Assembly: GCF_900117415.1 (NCBI RefSeq)
Contig: NZ_FPEI01000005.1
Coordinates: 806,001 to 870,000 of the forward strand
DNA from: Hyphomicrobium sp. CS1BSMeth3
GTDB lineage: Bacteria > Pseudomonadota > Alphaproteobacteria > Rhizobiales > Hyphomicrobiaceae
DNA length: 64,000 nucleotides
Direction of reading: 5' to 3'
Shown: positions 25,902 to 34,926 of the stretch, in pieces
How the letters are laid out: the number at the start of each line of letters is the position of its first letter
How positions within the stretch are numbered: the stretch's first letter is position 1
The notes under the pieces: model-generated
Seen by the model: the letters and a program-made list of their open reading frames with translations, nothing else
What the model was told of the DNA's origin: nothing
Database searches by the model: none
Program-made: the position numbers and the translations under genes

Positions 25902-26588
25902 ATGCCTGTCCTGACATTCGAGCGGCGATCGGGCGTCGCCCGCGACCGTGTGAGCTTCACGGCGAACGAACTCGTCGTCGCGGGCTGGACTGGAACGGAC
26001 GAGAAGGGCCTGCTGCACCATATCGAGGAGCTGGCGGTACTCGGCGTGCCGCGGCCATCGTCGGTGCCGGTCTTCTATCGAAATGCCGTCTCGAACGTGA
26101 TGCAGGTCGACCGTCTCCAAGTGCTGGGGCCTGACACCTCGGGCGAGGTCGAGCCGGTGGTGCTCGCGATGGATGACGGGCTCTGGCTGACGGTCGGCTC
26201 GGATCATACGGACCGCAAAGCCGAAGCCATGGGCATCGCGCTTTCGAAGCAGCTCTGCGCCAAGGTTATCGGGACCGTCGCCTGGCGGCTCGACGACGTC
26301 GCCGGGCGCTGGGAAAGCTTGATCGTGCGCGCCCACGCAACGATCGACGGCAAGCGGGTTCTTTATCAGGAGGGTACGCTCAAAAGCCTCCGCCATCCGT
26401 CCGATCTGATCGCGCGCTATGCCGGCGGCAAGCCACTCTCCGTGGGGACGGTGATGATGGGCGGCACCATGTCGGCGATCGGCGGGATCAGGCCCGCCTC
26501 GCGCTTCGAGATGGAGCTCGAAGACCCGACGACGGGCGAGCGCATAACGCACGCCTATGACATCGAAGCGCTGCCGGTCGTTACGTAA
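25902..26588 (+). CDS. DUF2848 protein (fumarylacetoacetate hydrolase-like fold)
   Basis: A 228-residue protein with DUF2848 hallmarks: VSFTANELVVAGWTGTDEKGLLHHIEELAVLGVPRPSSVPVFYR, then DDGLWLTVGSDHTDRKAEAMGI and GTVMMGGTMSAIGGI. The SDHTDR motif is the most conserved. The family is annotated as related to fumarylacetoacetate hydrolase, but no reaction is assigned. GGGGAGC gives a good ribosome binding site. It is divergent from soxB and convergent with the lipase gene (15-nt gap); a link to amine catabolism is only suggested by proximity. Confidence 0.88.
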   Translation: MPVLTFERRSGVARDRVSFTANELVVAGWTGTDEKGLLHHIEELAVLGVPRPSSVPVFYRNAVSNVMQVDRLQVLGPDTSGEVEPVVLAMDDGLWLTVGSDHTDRKAEAMGIALSKQLCAKVIGTVAWRLDDVAGRWESLIVRAHATIDGKRVLYQEGTLKSLRHPSDLIARYAGGKPLSVGTVMMGGTMSAIGGIRPASRFEMELEDPTTGERITHAYDIEALPVVT

Positions 26589-26603
26589 TTCGCCGCGCCG
26601 CCC

Positions 26604-27809
26604 TCAGCAGGATCGGCGGCACTGGCGCTCGACCTGCTCGATGGGCGAGAAATCGCAGGAGTCATATTGGAAACGGCCCCAGTTGCGCTCGGTGGTGCTG
26701 CCCTTGCGCGTCGTCGTGGTGACCGTTTCGCCGCCCGCCTTGGCCTGCCGCAATGGCGGCCGCCGCCGCATGTCGCAGAGGATGCGCTTCGCGCCCTCGA
26801 CCTCGCTGACCACGCGGGGCGCGCACGCACAGCTCTCGTGCGAGCTTCGGCGCTGGTTCTGGGCACAGCACAGCACCGTCCGGCCCATGGCGAAGGCCAT
26901 GCCGCCGATCGCGTGCTGGCGCAGCGCCAGGTCCATCTCGTCCACGTTCTCTCGCCGACGGACGCGGATCCATTCGGCGCCATAGATCTGATGGTTGCTG
27001 CCCCATCCGAACAGCGTTGCCGGCGCACAGAGCGTATGGGTCAAGGGATCGCGATCCTCGCGGATGTCCACGACTTGGCTTTCCATGTAGGGCTCGGTGA
27101 AGCGGATCCGGTTGGTGACGCACGAGGTGTTGAAGACCACGGCCGTCGTGCAGGGGAAGCCGCGCGCGACGTGCACGGCGAGGCCGCCGCCGAGCGAATG
27201 GCCGGTGACGTGGAAACGCACGACCCGCCCTTCAGCCCGCGCGAAGGCCTGCTTGCGGATGTCCGCGAAGGCCTCGCGAGCCAGACGGTAGCGATCCCAG
27301 GGGTTGAACCACTGCGTAACCCAGGACGCATTCGCGAGTGCGTCAGCCGGCGTCGGCAGGACCTTCCACCAGCCCTCGCCGCCGATTTGCTCGGTGCCGC
27401 GGAAGGCGACGAGCACATGATCCTCGTTGTTGACCGTCCGTGAAAAGACGATGTAGCCGAGCCCGTTCTGGCTGAGGACCGGCTCGCCGACAACTTTCCA
27501 GCTCGGCTCGAACTTTACGAGATCGCCGCTCTGCCGGCCGCTGCCGCCATAGGCATTGAGGCTCGCGATCGCGTATGGGAGGAAGGTCGCCGAGATGTGC
27601 TCCTTGTTCTCGCAGCCATCGGGATCGTCGCACCCAGCCTCGGGGCCGCTGGTGGGAGCGGCGCGCAAATCCGGCAGGGCCGGCGCCCGGCACACGGCCG
27701 GCGCGGTGTTCTCCGCGGTGATGCCGAGCGAGGTCCGTGTGACAGGACCGCCATGCCAGGCGGCCAGTGCGACCAGCGGCATAATCAGAAACATGAAAAA
27801 ACGTCGCAT
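26604..27809 (-). CDS. Secreted class 3 lipase-like alpha/beta hydrolase
   Basis: A 401-residue protein with a hydrophobic N-terminal signal (MRRFFMFLIMPLVALAAW). It has a lipase class 3 core: VAFRGTEQIGG (oxyanion region), the nucleophile elbow VTGHSLGGGLAVHVA, and candidate acid and base residues in DIREDRDPLT and SNHQIYG. About fourteen Cys residues, including clusters in the last 80 residues (CCAQNQ, SCACAP), suggest periplasmic disulfides. The C-terminal Thr/Arg-rich tail is not part of the lipase fold. The ATG at 27809 is chosen for the signal peptide. Substrate unknown. Confidence 0.82.
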   Translation of the reverse strand: MRRFFMFLIMPLVALAAWHGGPVTRTSLGITAENTAPAVCRAPALPDLRAAPTSGPEAGCDDPDGCENKEHISATFLPYAIASLNAYGGSGRQSGDLVKFEPSWKVVGEPVLSQNGLGYIVFSRTVNNEDHVLVAFRGTEQIGGEGWWKVLPTPADALANASWVTQWFNPWDRYRLAREAFADIRKQAFARAEGRVVRFHVTGHSLGGGLAVHVARGFPCTTAVVFNTSCVTNRIRFTEPYMESQVVDIREDRDPLTHTLCAPATLFGWGSNHQIYGAEWIRVRRRENVDEMDLALRQHAIGGMAFAMGRTVLCCAQNQRRSSHESCACAPRVVSEVEGAKRILCDMRRRPPLRQAKAGGETVTTTTRKGSTTERNWGRFQYDSCDFSPIEQVERQCRRSC

Positions 27810-28041
27810 CGGATGCCCCCCCCGGACGGTCCTCTCAGAGTATCCGAGTTTGTACTTATGGGATGAATGCGACATTCGGCGGACTGTGTCGGCGCGAAGC
27901 CATGACTGTGGAAATCGAGTGTGGCCGGGCGGACGCGGCTGCGGCGGTCGAGATACGTACGCAGTGACCGCGCGTCGCCTCGCTCTTGCCGCGCCGGCAG
28001 ATTAGAATTAGGCAAAAAGGGGCAGTACGGACCGAGCGCCC

Positions 28042-28722
28042 ATGGCGTCCCACAACGACATCACCATTGAAATCACGCCGCAGGTCCTCCTCAAGGCCTA
28101 CTCGTGCGGCATCTTTCCGATGGCCGAGAGCGCCGACGATCCAGCCCTCTACTGGATCGAGCCGCAGGCGCGCGGCATCCTGCCGCTCGAGGCGGTCCAC
28201 ATCCCGCGCCGGCTCGCGAAGACCGTTCGTCAGGGAACGTTCGAGGTCCGCATCAACAGCGACTTCGCCGCGGTGATCGACGGCTGCGCCGCCTCCAAGG
28301 CCGGGCGCCGCTCGACGTGGATCAACGCGCGCATCCGCAGCCTCTACGGCGCACTCTTCGCCCAGGGCTACTGCCACACGGTCGAGGCCTGGCGGGACGG
28401 GCGGATGGTGGGTGGCCTTTACGGTGTCGCGCTAGGCGGCGCCTTCTTCGGCGAGAGCATGTTCTCGACCGAGCGCGACGCGAGCAAGGTCGCCCTCGTC
28501 TATCTGTGCGCGCGACTGGCCTATGGCGGCTTCACGCTGCTCGATACGCAATTCGTGACGGACCACCTGCGCCAGTTCGGGACCATCGAGGTCGAGCGGC
28601 AGGAGTTCCACCGCCTGCTGGAGCCGGCCCTGGCGCGTGATGCGGATTTCCACGCCTTGTCGGCCGAAGCACCACCCGATCAGATCCTCGCGATCCTCAG
28701 GGCGGACGCGCTCCACCACTAG
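28042..28722 (+). CDS. aat: Leucyl/phenylalanyl-tRNA-protein transferase
   Basis: Adds Leu or Phe from charged tRNA to proteins with N-terminal Arg or Lys, creating N-degrons for ClpS/ClpAP. The 226-residue protein shows the family signature [89 protein letters not shown], and [19 protein letters not shown]. It ends 27 nt from the convergent amidase gene. Confidence 0.96.
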   Translation: MASHNDITIEITPQVLLKAYSCGIFPMAESADDPALYWIEPQARGILPLEAVHIPRRLAKTVRQGTFEVRINSDFAAVIDGCAASKAGRRSTWINARIRSLYGALFAQGYCHTVEAWRDGRMVGGLYGVALGGAFFGESMFSTERDASKVALVYLCARLAYGGFTLLDTQFVTDHLRQFGTIEVERQEFHRLLEPALARDADFHALSAEAPPDQILAILRADALHH

Positions 28723-28749
28723 CCAACGCGAGCAGCAGATCGCGCCGGC

Positions 28750-30093
28750 TCACATGGGCAGGCGTGCGCCCTGATGGCTGAAATAATTGTCGATCGCGGA
28801 GCGGATCGAGCGGGCAACGTTGCGACGCCAGTCCTCCGAGCGGAGCTGCGCGGCATCGGCTCGGTTGGTCACATAGGCGAGCTCGATCAGCACGGCCGGC
28901 ACCTTGGCCGTCAGGAGGACCTGGAACGCGGCGTTGCGATCCGGGTTCTCGTTCATGTTCGTGCTGCGTCCCATGTTCTCGATCACGGCGCGGGCAAAGA
29001 TGCTCGTGCGGTCCCGGTTCGACTCGACCTCGCGCCCGGCAAGGTCGGCGAGGATGCTCTTGACCGCGGGGCCCTGGCGCCCGATCGACTTGAGGGAGGA
29101 GAGCTCACTATCCGAAAGGGCGTCGTTGGCGCTCTGCCGGCGGGCCGACGCCGCGAGGTTGCTGGCGACGGATTCGCGCAGCGAGTAGATGGTCGCGCCG
29201 CGCGCCCGCGAGGTCGCGTAGTCGGCATGGATGGCGATGAACAGTGCAGCCTTGCGGTCCTCAGCGAATTGGCGGCGCTCCTCGAGAGGAACGAACGTAT
29301 CGTCCTCGCGCGTCAGGGCCACGCGATAGTGGCCGGTTGCCCGGAGCTGATCGCGGAGCGTGCGCGCGAAGGCAAGCACGACCTCCTTTTCGACGGTTCC
29401 ATTGCGGATCGCGCCAGAGTCGTGGCCCCCATGGCCCGGATCGAGAACGATGAGCGGCTTGTAGGCATTGGCCGCGCGCTTGTCGGGCCGCTCGGCGGGG
29501 CGAGGTACGGGCGGCTGGATGGTGCCACCGGCGCTGGCCTTCTGCACGGCCGAGGCCGGCATGGACGCGGCCGCCTGCACCAGTGAGCCCATGTCGGTGG
29601 CGGCCGGAGCGATCTCCAGCGACAGAAGGACGGGCCCGTTACCGCTGCTCCCGAGGAACTCCGACTTCTCGACGATGACCGGCTCGGTCACATCGATGAC
29701 GACGCGCATCTTGCCGGGCGCGCCAAGTCCGGCGCGAAAGCCGTTGACGATGCCGACAGGCTGGCCGGCCAGGGAAGGGGGAAGCCGCAGCTTCACGTTC
29801 GGCAGATCGACGATCACCCGGTTCGGATTGGGCAGCGACTGGACCTGATATTCGACCTTTCGCTCGAGCGCGATGACGAAGCGGGTTTTCTTGAGCCGCT
29901 CGGCGGGCGCCGCAGGAAGAGGGATGGTAGCTGCTGCGAGCTCGGTCGGCGCGGCGGCGAGCGCAGTTTGCGCCTCAGCCTTTCCGGCCCCCCCGGCTCC
30001 CATCGACGCTGCAACCGCGAGCACGATTGCCGACAAACGCATGTACGCACGCAGCCGGAAAAACGCCCGGCTACCCGCACCCGCCCGAACCAT
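28750..30093 (-). CDS. Periplasmic N-acetylmuramoyl-L-alanine amidase (AmiC type)
   Basis: Cuts the amide bond between MurNAc and the stem peptide for daughter-cell separation. The 447-residue protein has a signal peptide, an AMIN domain (about residues 65-170, RFVIALERKVEYQVQSLPNPNRVIVDLPNVKLRLP) that targets septal wall or Tol-Pal, and a C-terminal Amidase_3 zinc domain. Zinc and catalytic residues are visible in LDPGHGGHDSGA, NGTVEKEVVLAFA, FIAIHADYATSRARGATIYSL and VPAVLIELAYVTNRADA. Translation may begin at 30093 or at the internal Met 17 codons later; both leave a usable signal. A regulatory EnvC/NlpD partner is not in the window. Confidence 0.93.
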   Translation of the reverse strand: MVRAGAGSRAFFRLRAYMRLSAIVLAVAASMGAGGAGKAEAQTALAAAPTELAAATIPLPAAPAERLKKTRFVIALERKVEYQVQSLPNPNRVIVDLPNVKLRLPPSLAGQPVGIVNGFRAGLGAPGKMRVVIDVTEPVIVEKSEFLGSSGNGPVLLSLEIAPAATDMGSLVQAAASMPASAVQKASAGGTIQPPVPRPAERPDKRAANAYKPLIVLDPGHGGHDSGAIRNGTVEKEVVLAFARTLRDQLRATGHYRVALTREDDTFVPLEERRQFAEDRKAALFIAIHADYATSRARGATIYSLRESVASNLAASARRQSANDALSDSELSSLKSIGRQGPAVKSILADLAGREVESNRDRTSIFARAVIENMGRSTNMNENPDRNAAFQVLLTAKVPAVLIELAYVTNRADAAQLRSEDWRRNVARSIRSAIDNYFSHQGARLPM

Positions 30094-30467
30094 GACGACT
30101 AACCCCCGTCAACGCAACACCGGTTACAGTGGTGGCTTCAGTGAACCTAGACCCGGAACGTGGCCTTTTCCGGGTATTCCGAAGTTCTTGTTATGAAGCC
30201 GTAAAGGTTAAGATCCTGCAAAGCATCGTCACGAAAACGAAGCGCCGGCCGCGGCGCGCCCAGTCGCTGTCGCCTGTCCGCGGGTGTGCGATCGGCCAGT
30301 CGGGCCGGCTCGTCGGGCGCATCTCGCGCCCTGGTCCTCATTTGACTTTGTGGGGAAAGGCGTCGTCTTATTGCGTTGGCGAGGGCCGCAAGGTCCGTCC
30401 AAGAACTTCGGCAGCCGATACGCGAGTTGCCGGCTGCGGAGAAGCGTCAACAATAGGGAGGCTCATT
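30094..30467. other. 374-bp divergent intergenic region before the ABC importer
   Basis: No gene is seen. It contains a perfect hairpin ACCCGGAA/TTCCGGGT at 30151-30175. A strong -35-like TTGACT lies at 30342-30347, but no good -10 was found 16-18 nt downstream. The segment GATCGGCCAGTCGGGCCGG is GC-rich. The ribosome binding site of the first binding-protein gene (AGGGAGG) lies at the right end. The 12-mer ATTCCGAAGTTC just after the hairpin also occurs in hairpin D of the paired-hairpin element, possibly a relic. Confidence 0.4.
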
Positions 30468-32045
30468 ATGAGCACAATGCGTCGCGCGCTGACCGTACTG
30501 ACGGCAGCCGCTACAATTCCTTTTCTCGCTACCGTTGCCAATGCTCAGAAGACCCTGCGGTTCGTGCCGCACTCGGATCTGAAGATCCTCGACCCGATCT
30601 GGACCACCGCCTACGTGGTCCGCAACCACGGCTATATGGTCTACGACACGCTCTTCGGCATGGATGCCCAGGGCGAGATCAAGCCGCAGATGGTCGACAC
30701 CTACAAGCTGTCGGACGACAAGCTGACGTGGACCATGACGCTGCGCGACGGCCTCTCGTGGCATGACGGCAAGCCGGTCACGACCGAGGACATCATTCCG
30801 TCGATCAAGCGCTGGGCGGCGAAGGATTCGATGGGCCAGAAGATGATGTCCTTCGTGGCTTCGATCGATGCCAAGGACCCCAAGACCTTCGAGATCAAGC
30901 TCAAGTCGCCGACCGGTCTCGTTCTGCTCGCGCTCGGCAAGCCCTCGTCGAACGTCCCCTTCATGATGCCGAAGCGCGTCGCCGAGACGGACCCGAACAA
31001 GCAGATCGAAGAGTTCGTCGGCTCCGGCCCGTACGTCTTCAAGCGCGACGAGTGGCAGCCCGGCAGCAAGATCGTCTACACGAAATTCGAAGGCTATAAG
31101 CCGCGCTCGGAGCCGCCCTCCGGCACGACGGGTGGCAAGGTCGTGAAGGTCGACCGCGTCGAATGGCGGCCGATCCGCGATCATCAGCAGGCGGTCAACG
31201 CCCTCATTGCCGGCGAGATCGACTATATCGAGTCCCCGCCCCACGATCTCCTTCCGCTGATCAAGAAGAGCAAGGACATCTACACCTTCAACTGGAACCC
31301 GCTCGGCAACCAGTTCACCTTCCGCTTCAACGTCCTGCACAAGCCCTTCGACAACCCGAAGGTGCGTCAGGCGCTCTTCTATGCCTTCAATCAGGAGGAC
31401 TTCCTGAAGGCCGTTGTCGGTAGCGACGAGTACTACAAGCTCTGCAAGGCGATGTTCATCTGCGGCACGCCGTTCGGGACCGATGCAGGCTTCGAGGACA
31501 AGCTCGAGTCGAACTTCAAGAAGGCGCGCGAGCTGCTCGCCGAGGCGAAGTACGACGGCACGCCGATCGTTCTGATGCACTCGACCGATCTTCAGGTGCT
31601 GACGAACCTTGCGCCGGTTGCGAAGTCGCTGATGGAGCGAGCCGGTCTCAAGGTCGACATGCAGTCCATGGACTGGCAGACGGTCGTTGCGCGTCGCGCC
31701 AAGAAGGATCCGCCGGAAGCCGGCGGCTGGCACGCCTTCCTGACCTCGTGGGTCGCGGGCGACCTGCTCAATCCGGTGATGGCCGGCTTCCTGAACGCCG
31801 GCTGCGAGAAGGCCATGTTCGGCTGGCCCTGTGACGAGCAGATCGAGAAGCTGCGTGACGACTTCGCCAGGGAGACGGACGCGGCGAAGCAGAAAGCCAT
31901 CGTCGAGGCCGTCCAGAAGCGCGTCGCTGAGTACCCGACGCACATCCATCTTGGCCAATGGTACAACCCCGGTGCGCTCCGCAACAACGTGAAGGGCATT
32001 GTGGCCGCGCCGGCGCCGGTGCTCTGGAACATCACGATCGAGTAA
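30468..32045 (+). CDS. ABC importer substrate-binding protein, family 5 (copy 1)
   Basis: Periplasmic solute-binding protein of the peptide/nickel/opine type, 525 residues. A signal peptide (MSTMRRALTVLTAAATIPF... cleaved near ANAQK) is followed by LRFVPHSDLKILDPIWTTAYVVRNHGYMVYDTLF and HKPFDNPKVRQALFYAFNQEDFLKAV, characteristic of SBP_bac_5. It is about 88% identical to the next gene with no length difference, a recent tandem duplication. AGGGAGG lies 8 nt before the ATG; in-frame codons further up have no such signal. The ligand is not predictable; homologues are usually annotated as peptide binders. Confidence 0.93.
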   Translation: MSTMRRALTVLTAAATIPFLATVANAQKTLRFVPHSDLKILDPIWTTAYVVRNHGYMVYDTLFGMDAQGEIKPQMVDTYKLSDDKLTWTMTLRDGLSWHDGKPVTTEDIIPSIKRWAAKDSMGQKMMSFVASIDAKDPKTFEIKLKSPTGLVLLALGKPSSNVPFMMPKRVAETDPNKQIEEFVGSGPYVFKRDEWQPGSKIVYTKFEGYKPRSEPPSGTTGGKVVKVDRVEWRPIRDHQQAVNALIAGEIDYIESPPHDLLPLIKKSKDIYTFNWNPLGNQFTFRFNVLHKPFDNPKVRQALFYAFNQEDFLKAVVGSDEYYKLCKAMFICGTPFGTDAGFEDKLESNFKKARELLAEAKYDGTPIVLMHSTDLQVLTNLAPVAKSLMERAGLKVDMQSMDWQTVVARRAKKDPPEAGGWHAFLTSWVAGDLLNPVMAGFLNAGCEKAMFGWPCDEQIEKLRDDFARETDAAKQKAIVEAVQKRVAEYPTHIHLGQWYNPGALRNNVKGIVAAPAPVLWNITIE

Positions 32046-32081
32046 TCAGCTCGGCGCATCCGCGCGTCGAGTGCATTCAAT

Positions 32082-32115
32082 CGGCCGAGCAGGACACTCC
32101 CGTCCTGCCCGGCCG
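32082..32115 (+). terminator. Strong stem-loop between the two binding-protein genes
   Basis: Stems CGGCC/GGCCG and GCAGGAC/GTCCTGC with a 6-nt loop, extended outward by CAAT/ATTG. No long T-run follows, so it may be a weak terminator or an mRNA 3'-end protector rather than a full stop. Confidence 0.5.
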
Positions 32116-32302
32116 AATTGCTTTCGCATCTGCGCAATTCGATTGCGGTCCGCTAAGTGCCAATTCTACCAGCATTAATGACCGCTTTTTGTGCGGTGCA
32201 ACGTTTGACTTCCAACGATCGGCCACCGCCATAATGCTCCCCATCGGCTTTTCGCCTGCTCGTCAAACTTGGCGAGTTTGTTAGCTCGAAGGGAGTCTAT
32301 GA

Positions 32303-33880
32303 ATGAGCACTTTGCGCCGTGCGCTGTCCGTCTTTGCGATAGCGGCCGCAGTTCCATTTCTCGCAACTGAAGCATCGGCGCAGAAGACCCTGCGTTTCGT
32401 TCCCCACTCCGACCTCAAGATTCTCGACCCGATCTGGACCACGGCCTACGTGGTCCGCAACCACGGCTATATGGTCTACGACACGCTTTTCGGCATGGAT
32501 GCGCAGGGCGAGATCAAGCCGCAGATGGTCGACACGTACAAGCTGTCGGACGATAAGCTCACCTGGACCATGACGCTGCGCGACGGCCTCATGTGGCACG
32601 ACAATCAGCCTGTCACGACCGCCGACATCATCCCGTCGATCAAGCGCTGGGCGGCGAAGGACTCGATGGGCCAGAAGATGATGTCCTTCGTGGTATCGCT
32701 CGAGGCCAAGGACGAGAAGACCTTCGAGATCAAGCTCAAGGAACCGACCGGCCTCGTCCTGCTCGCTCTCGGCAAGCCCTCGTCGAACGTCCCCTTCATG
32801 ATGCCGAAGCGCATTGCCGAGACGGACTCCAGCAAGCAAATCGAGGAATTCATCGGTTCCGGCCCCTTCGTCTTCAAGCGCGACGAGTGGATTCCTGGGA
32901 GCAAGCTCGTCTACGCCAAATTCGAGGGCTACAAACCGCGCTCGGAGCCGCCCTCCGGTACGACGGGTGGCAAGGTCGTGAAGGTCGATCGCGTCGAATG
33001 GCGGCCAATCCGCGATCACCAGCAGGCTGTGAATGCGCTTCTCGCGGGTGAGGTCGACTACATCGAGGCGCCGCCGCACGATCTGCACCCGCTGATCAAG
33101 AAGAGCAAAGACATCTACATGTTCAACTGGAACCCGCTCGGGAGCCAGTACACCTTCCGCTTCAACGTCCTGCACAAGCCCTTCGACAACCCGAAGGTCC
33201 GCCAGGCTGTGCTCTATGCCTTCAATCAGGAGGACTTCCTCAAGGCGACCGTCGGATCCGAGGAGTATTACAAGGTCTGCAAGGGTCTCTTCATCTGCGG
33301 CACGCCGTTCGGGACCGAGGTCGGCTTCGAGGCCATGCTCGAGTCGAACTTCAAGAAGGCGCGCGAGCTTCTGACCGAGGCGAAGTATGACGGCACGCCG
33401 GTCGTGCTCATGCATTCCACGGACAATCAGTCACTCACGAATCTCGCCCCCGTAGCGAAGTCGCTCATGGAACGGGCCGGCTTCAAGGTCGACATGCAGT
33501 CCATGGACTGGCAGACGGTCGTTGCGCGTCGCGTGAAGAAGGATGCCCCGGACGCCGGCGGCTGGCACGCCTTCCTGACCTCATGGGTCGCCGGCGATCT
33601 GCTCAATCCCGTCATGGCCGGCTTCGTGAACGCGGCCTGCGACAAGGCCATGTTCGGCTGGCCTTGCGACGAGCAGATCGAGAAGCTGCGCGATGACTTC
33701 GCGAAGGAGGTCGACCCGGCGAAGCAGAAGGCGATTGTCGAAGCGCTTCAGAAGCGCGTGGCCGAGTATCCGACCCACGTCCATCTTGGTCAGTTCTACA
33801 ATCACGGCGCGCTGCGCAACAACGTAAAGGGCGTTGTTCAGGCCCCGGCGCCGGTTCTCTGGAATATCACAATTGAATAA
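32303..33880 (+). CDS. ABC importer substrate-binding protein, family 5 (copy 2)
   Basis: Second 525-residue binding protein, colinear with copy 1 throughout. Hand alignment shows about 64 substitutions; they are spread over the protein, with the densest block in the signal peptide. Several lie in the 85-130 and 320-420 stretches, so ligand preference could differ. It has its own TTGACT (32205-32210) and CATAAT (32230-32235) with a long 19-nt spacer, and GAAGGGAG before the ATG. It is the copy adjacent to the permease genes, separated from them by two hairpins. Confidence 0.93.
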   Translation: MSTLRRALSVFAIAAAVPFLATEASAQKTLRFVPHSDLKILDPIWTTAYVVRNHGYMVYDTLFGMDAQGEIKPQMVDTYKLSDDKLTWTMTLRDGLMWHDNQPVTTADIIPSIKRWAAKDSMGQKMMSFVVSLEAKDEKTFEIKLKEPTGLVLLALGKPSSNVPFMMPKRIAETDSSKQIEEFIGSGPFVFKRDEWIPGSKLVYAKFEGYKPRSEPPSGTTGGKVVKVDRVEWRPIRDHQQAVNALLAGEVDYIEAPPHDLHPLIKKSKDIYMFNWNPLGSQYTFRFNVLHKPFDNPKVRQAVLYAFNQEDFLKATVGSEEYYKVCKGLFICGTPFGTEVGFEAMLESNFKKARELLTEAKYDGTPVVLMHSTDNQSLTNLAPVAKSLMERAGFKVDMQSMDWQTVVARRVKKDAPDAGGWHAFLTSWVAGDLLNPVMAGFVNAACDKAMFGWPCDEQIEKLRDDFAKEVDPAKQKAIVEALQKRVAEYPTHVHLGQFYNHGALRNNVKGVVQAPAPVLWNITIE

Positions 33881-33898
33881 TGGGGCAGGTGACGTATT

Positions 33899-33945
33899 GT
33901 AATCCCGGCGCTCGCGCCGGGATTACGGTCCGGCGTTAGAACGCC
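33899..33945 (+). promoter_or_regulatory. Two intercistronic hairpins between binding protein and permease genes
   Basis: A perfect 13-bp stem with a 2-nt loop (arms 33899-33911 and 33914-33926) is followed 5 nt later by GGCGTT-AG-AACGCC (33932-33945). No T-run follows. In other importers such hairpins stabilise the upstream binding-protein mRNA and reduce readthrough to the permease, giving excess binding protein; that role is inferred here. Confidence 0.6.
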
Positions 33946-33984
33946 AGCCTCGGCAATTTGCAGTGTGACAGACTTAGGAATTCC

Positions 33985-34926
33985 ATGGCCGGCTATATCC
34001 TGCGGCGGGTTCTTTCGACATTGCCGGTTTTGGCAATCGTGGCCGTGCTCGTGTTCCTCATGCTGCGGCTCACACCATCGGATCCAGCAGCGATCATCGC
34101 GGGCGACTACGCAAACCCGCAGCAGATTGAATTGATCCGCGAGCGCCTCGGCTTGAACGAGCCGATCTTGAAGCAGTTCATCATCTGGATCGGCGGCGTG
34201 CTGCAGGGCGATTTCGGCGAGAGCTTCTTTTACAAGAAGCAGGTTGCTGAGCTGATCGGCGAACGCCTCGAGCCGACGCTCTCGCTGTCGCTTCTCACCA
34301 TTCTTCTCGTCGTCATGATCGCGGTGCCGCTCGGTGTGATCGCGGCTCACAATCACGGGACGTGGATCGATCGCCTCGTGATGGGCTTCTCGGTCCTCGG
34401 ATTCTCCATTCCCGTATTCGTCGTCGGCTACATCCTCATCTACGTCTTTGCCGTCACGCTCGATTGGCTCCCCGTGCAGGGATACCAGCGCATAAGGGAT
34501 GGCGTCGGCGGGTGGCTGCTGAGATTGATCCTTCCGTCGATGACGCTCTCGGTCGTGTTCATCGCATTCATCGCCCGCATGACGCGTACGAGCGTCCTCG
34601 AGGTGCTGAACGAGGACTACATTCGCACCGCGCGCGCCAAGGGCCAGACCGAGATGAAGGTGCTGGTCCGTCATGCGCTCGCCAACGCCGCCGTGCCGAT
34701 CCTCACCATCATCGGCCTCACCGTCGCGATCCTGATCGGTGGCGTCGTCGTCACCGAGTCGGTCTACACGCTGCCGGGCCTCGGCCTGCTTACGGTCGAT
34801 GCGGTGCTCGCACGCGACTATCCGACCATTCAGGCCGTGATCCTCCTCTTCTCTTTTGCCTATGTGCTCATCAACCTGCTGGTTGACGTGGCCTATACGT
34901 TCCTCGATCCCAGGATCCGCTATTGA
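33985..34926 (+). CDS. Peptide-type ABC transporter permease (DppB family)
   Basis: Inner-membrane permease of 313 residues with six predicted membrane segments. It starts AGYILRRVLSTLPVLAIVAVLVFLMLRLTPSDPA, the DppB/OppB hallmark, and has the EAA-like loop for contacting the ATPase at ARAKGQTEMKVLVRHALANAAVPIL. The ATG at 33985 with TAGGA upstream is chosen; the frame extends 9 codons higher with only a TTG. The next permease begins on the last base of the stop. Confidence 0.94.
   Translation: MAGYILRRVLSTLPVLAIVAVLVFLMLRLTPSDPAAIIAGDYANPQQIELIRERLGLNEPILKQFIIWIGGVLQGDFGESFFYKKQVAELIGERLEPTLSLSLLTILLVVMIAVPLGVIAAHNHGTWIDRLVMGFSVLGFSIPVFVVGYILIYVFAVTLDWLPVQGYQRIRDGVGGWLLRLILPSMTLSVVFIAFIARMTRTSVLEVLNEDYIRTARAKGQTEMKVLVRHALANAAVPILTIIGLTVAILIGGVVVTESVYTLPGLGLLTVDAVLARDYPTIQAVILLFSFAYVLINLLVDVAYTFLDPRIRY

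Noticed and set aside
27901-27966. 21-codon frame between the lipase and aat genes
   Set aside because: No ribosome binding site, no distinctive composition and no terminator.
30168-30190. Relic of the mirrored-hairpin element upstream of the ABC importer
   Set aside because: Only a 12-mer (ATTCCGAAGTTC) matches hairpin D and the neighbouring hairpin has another sequence; too little to call a copy.
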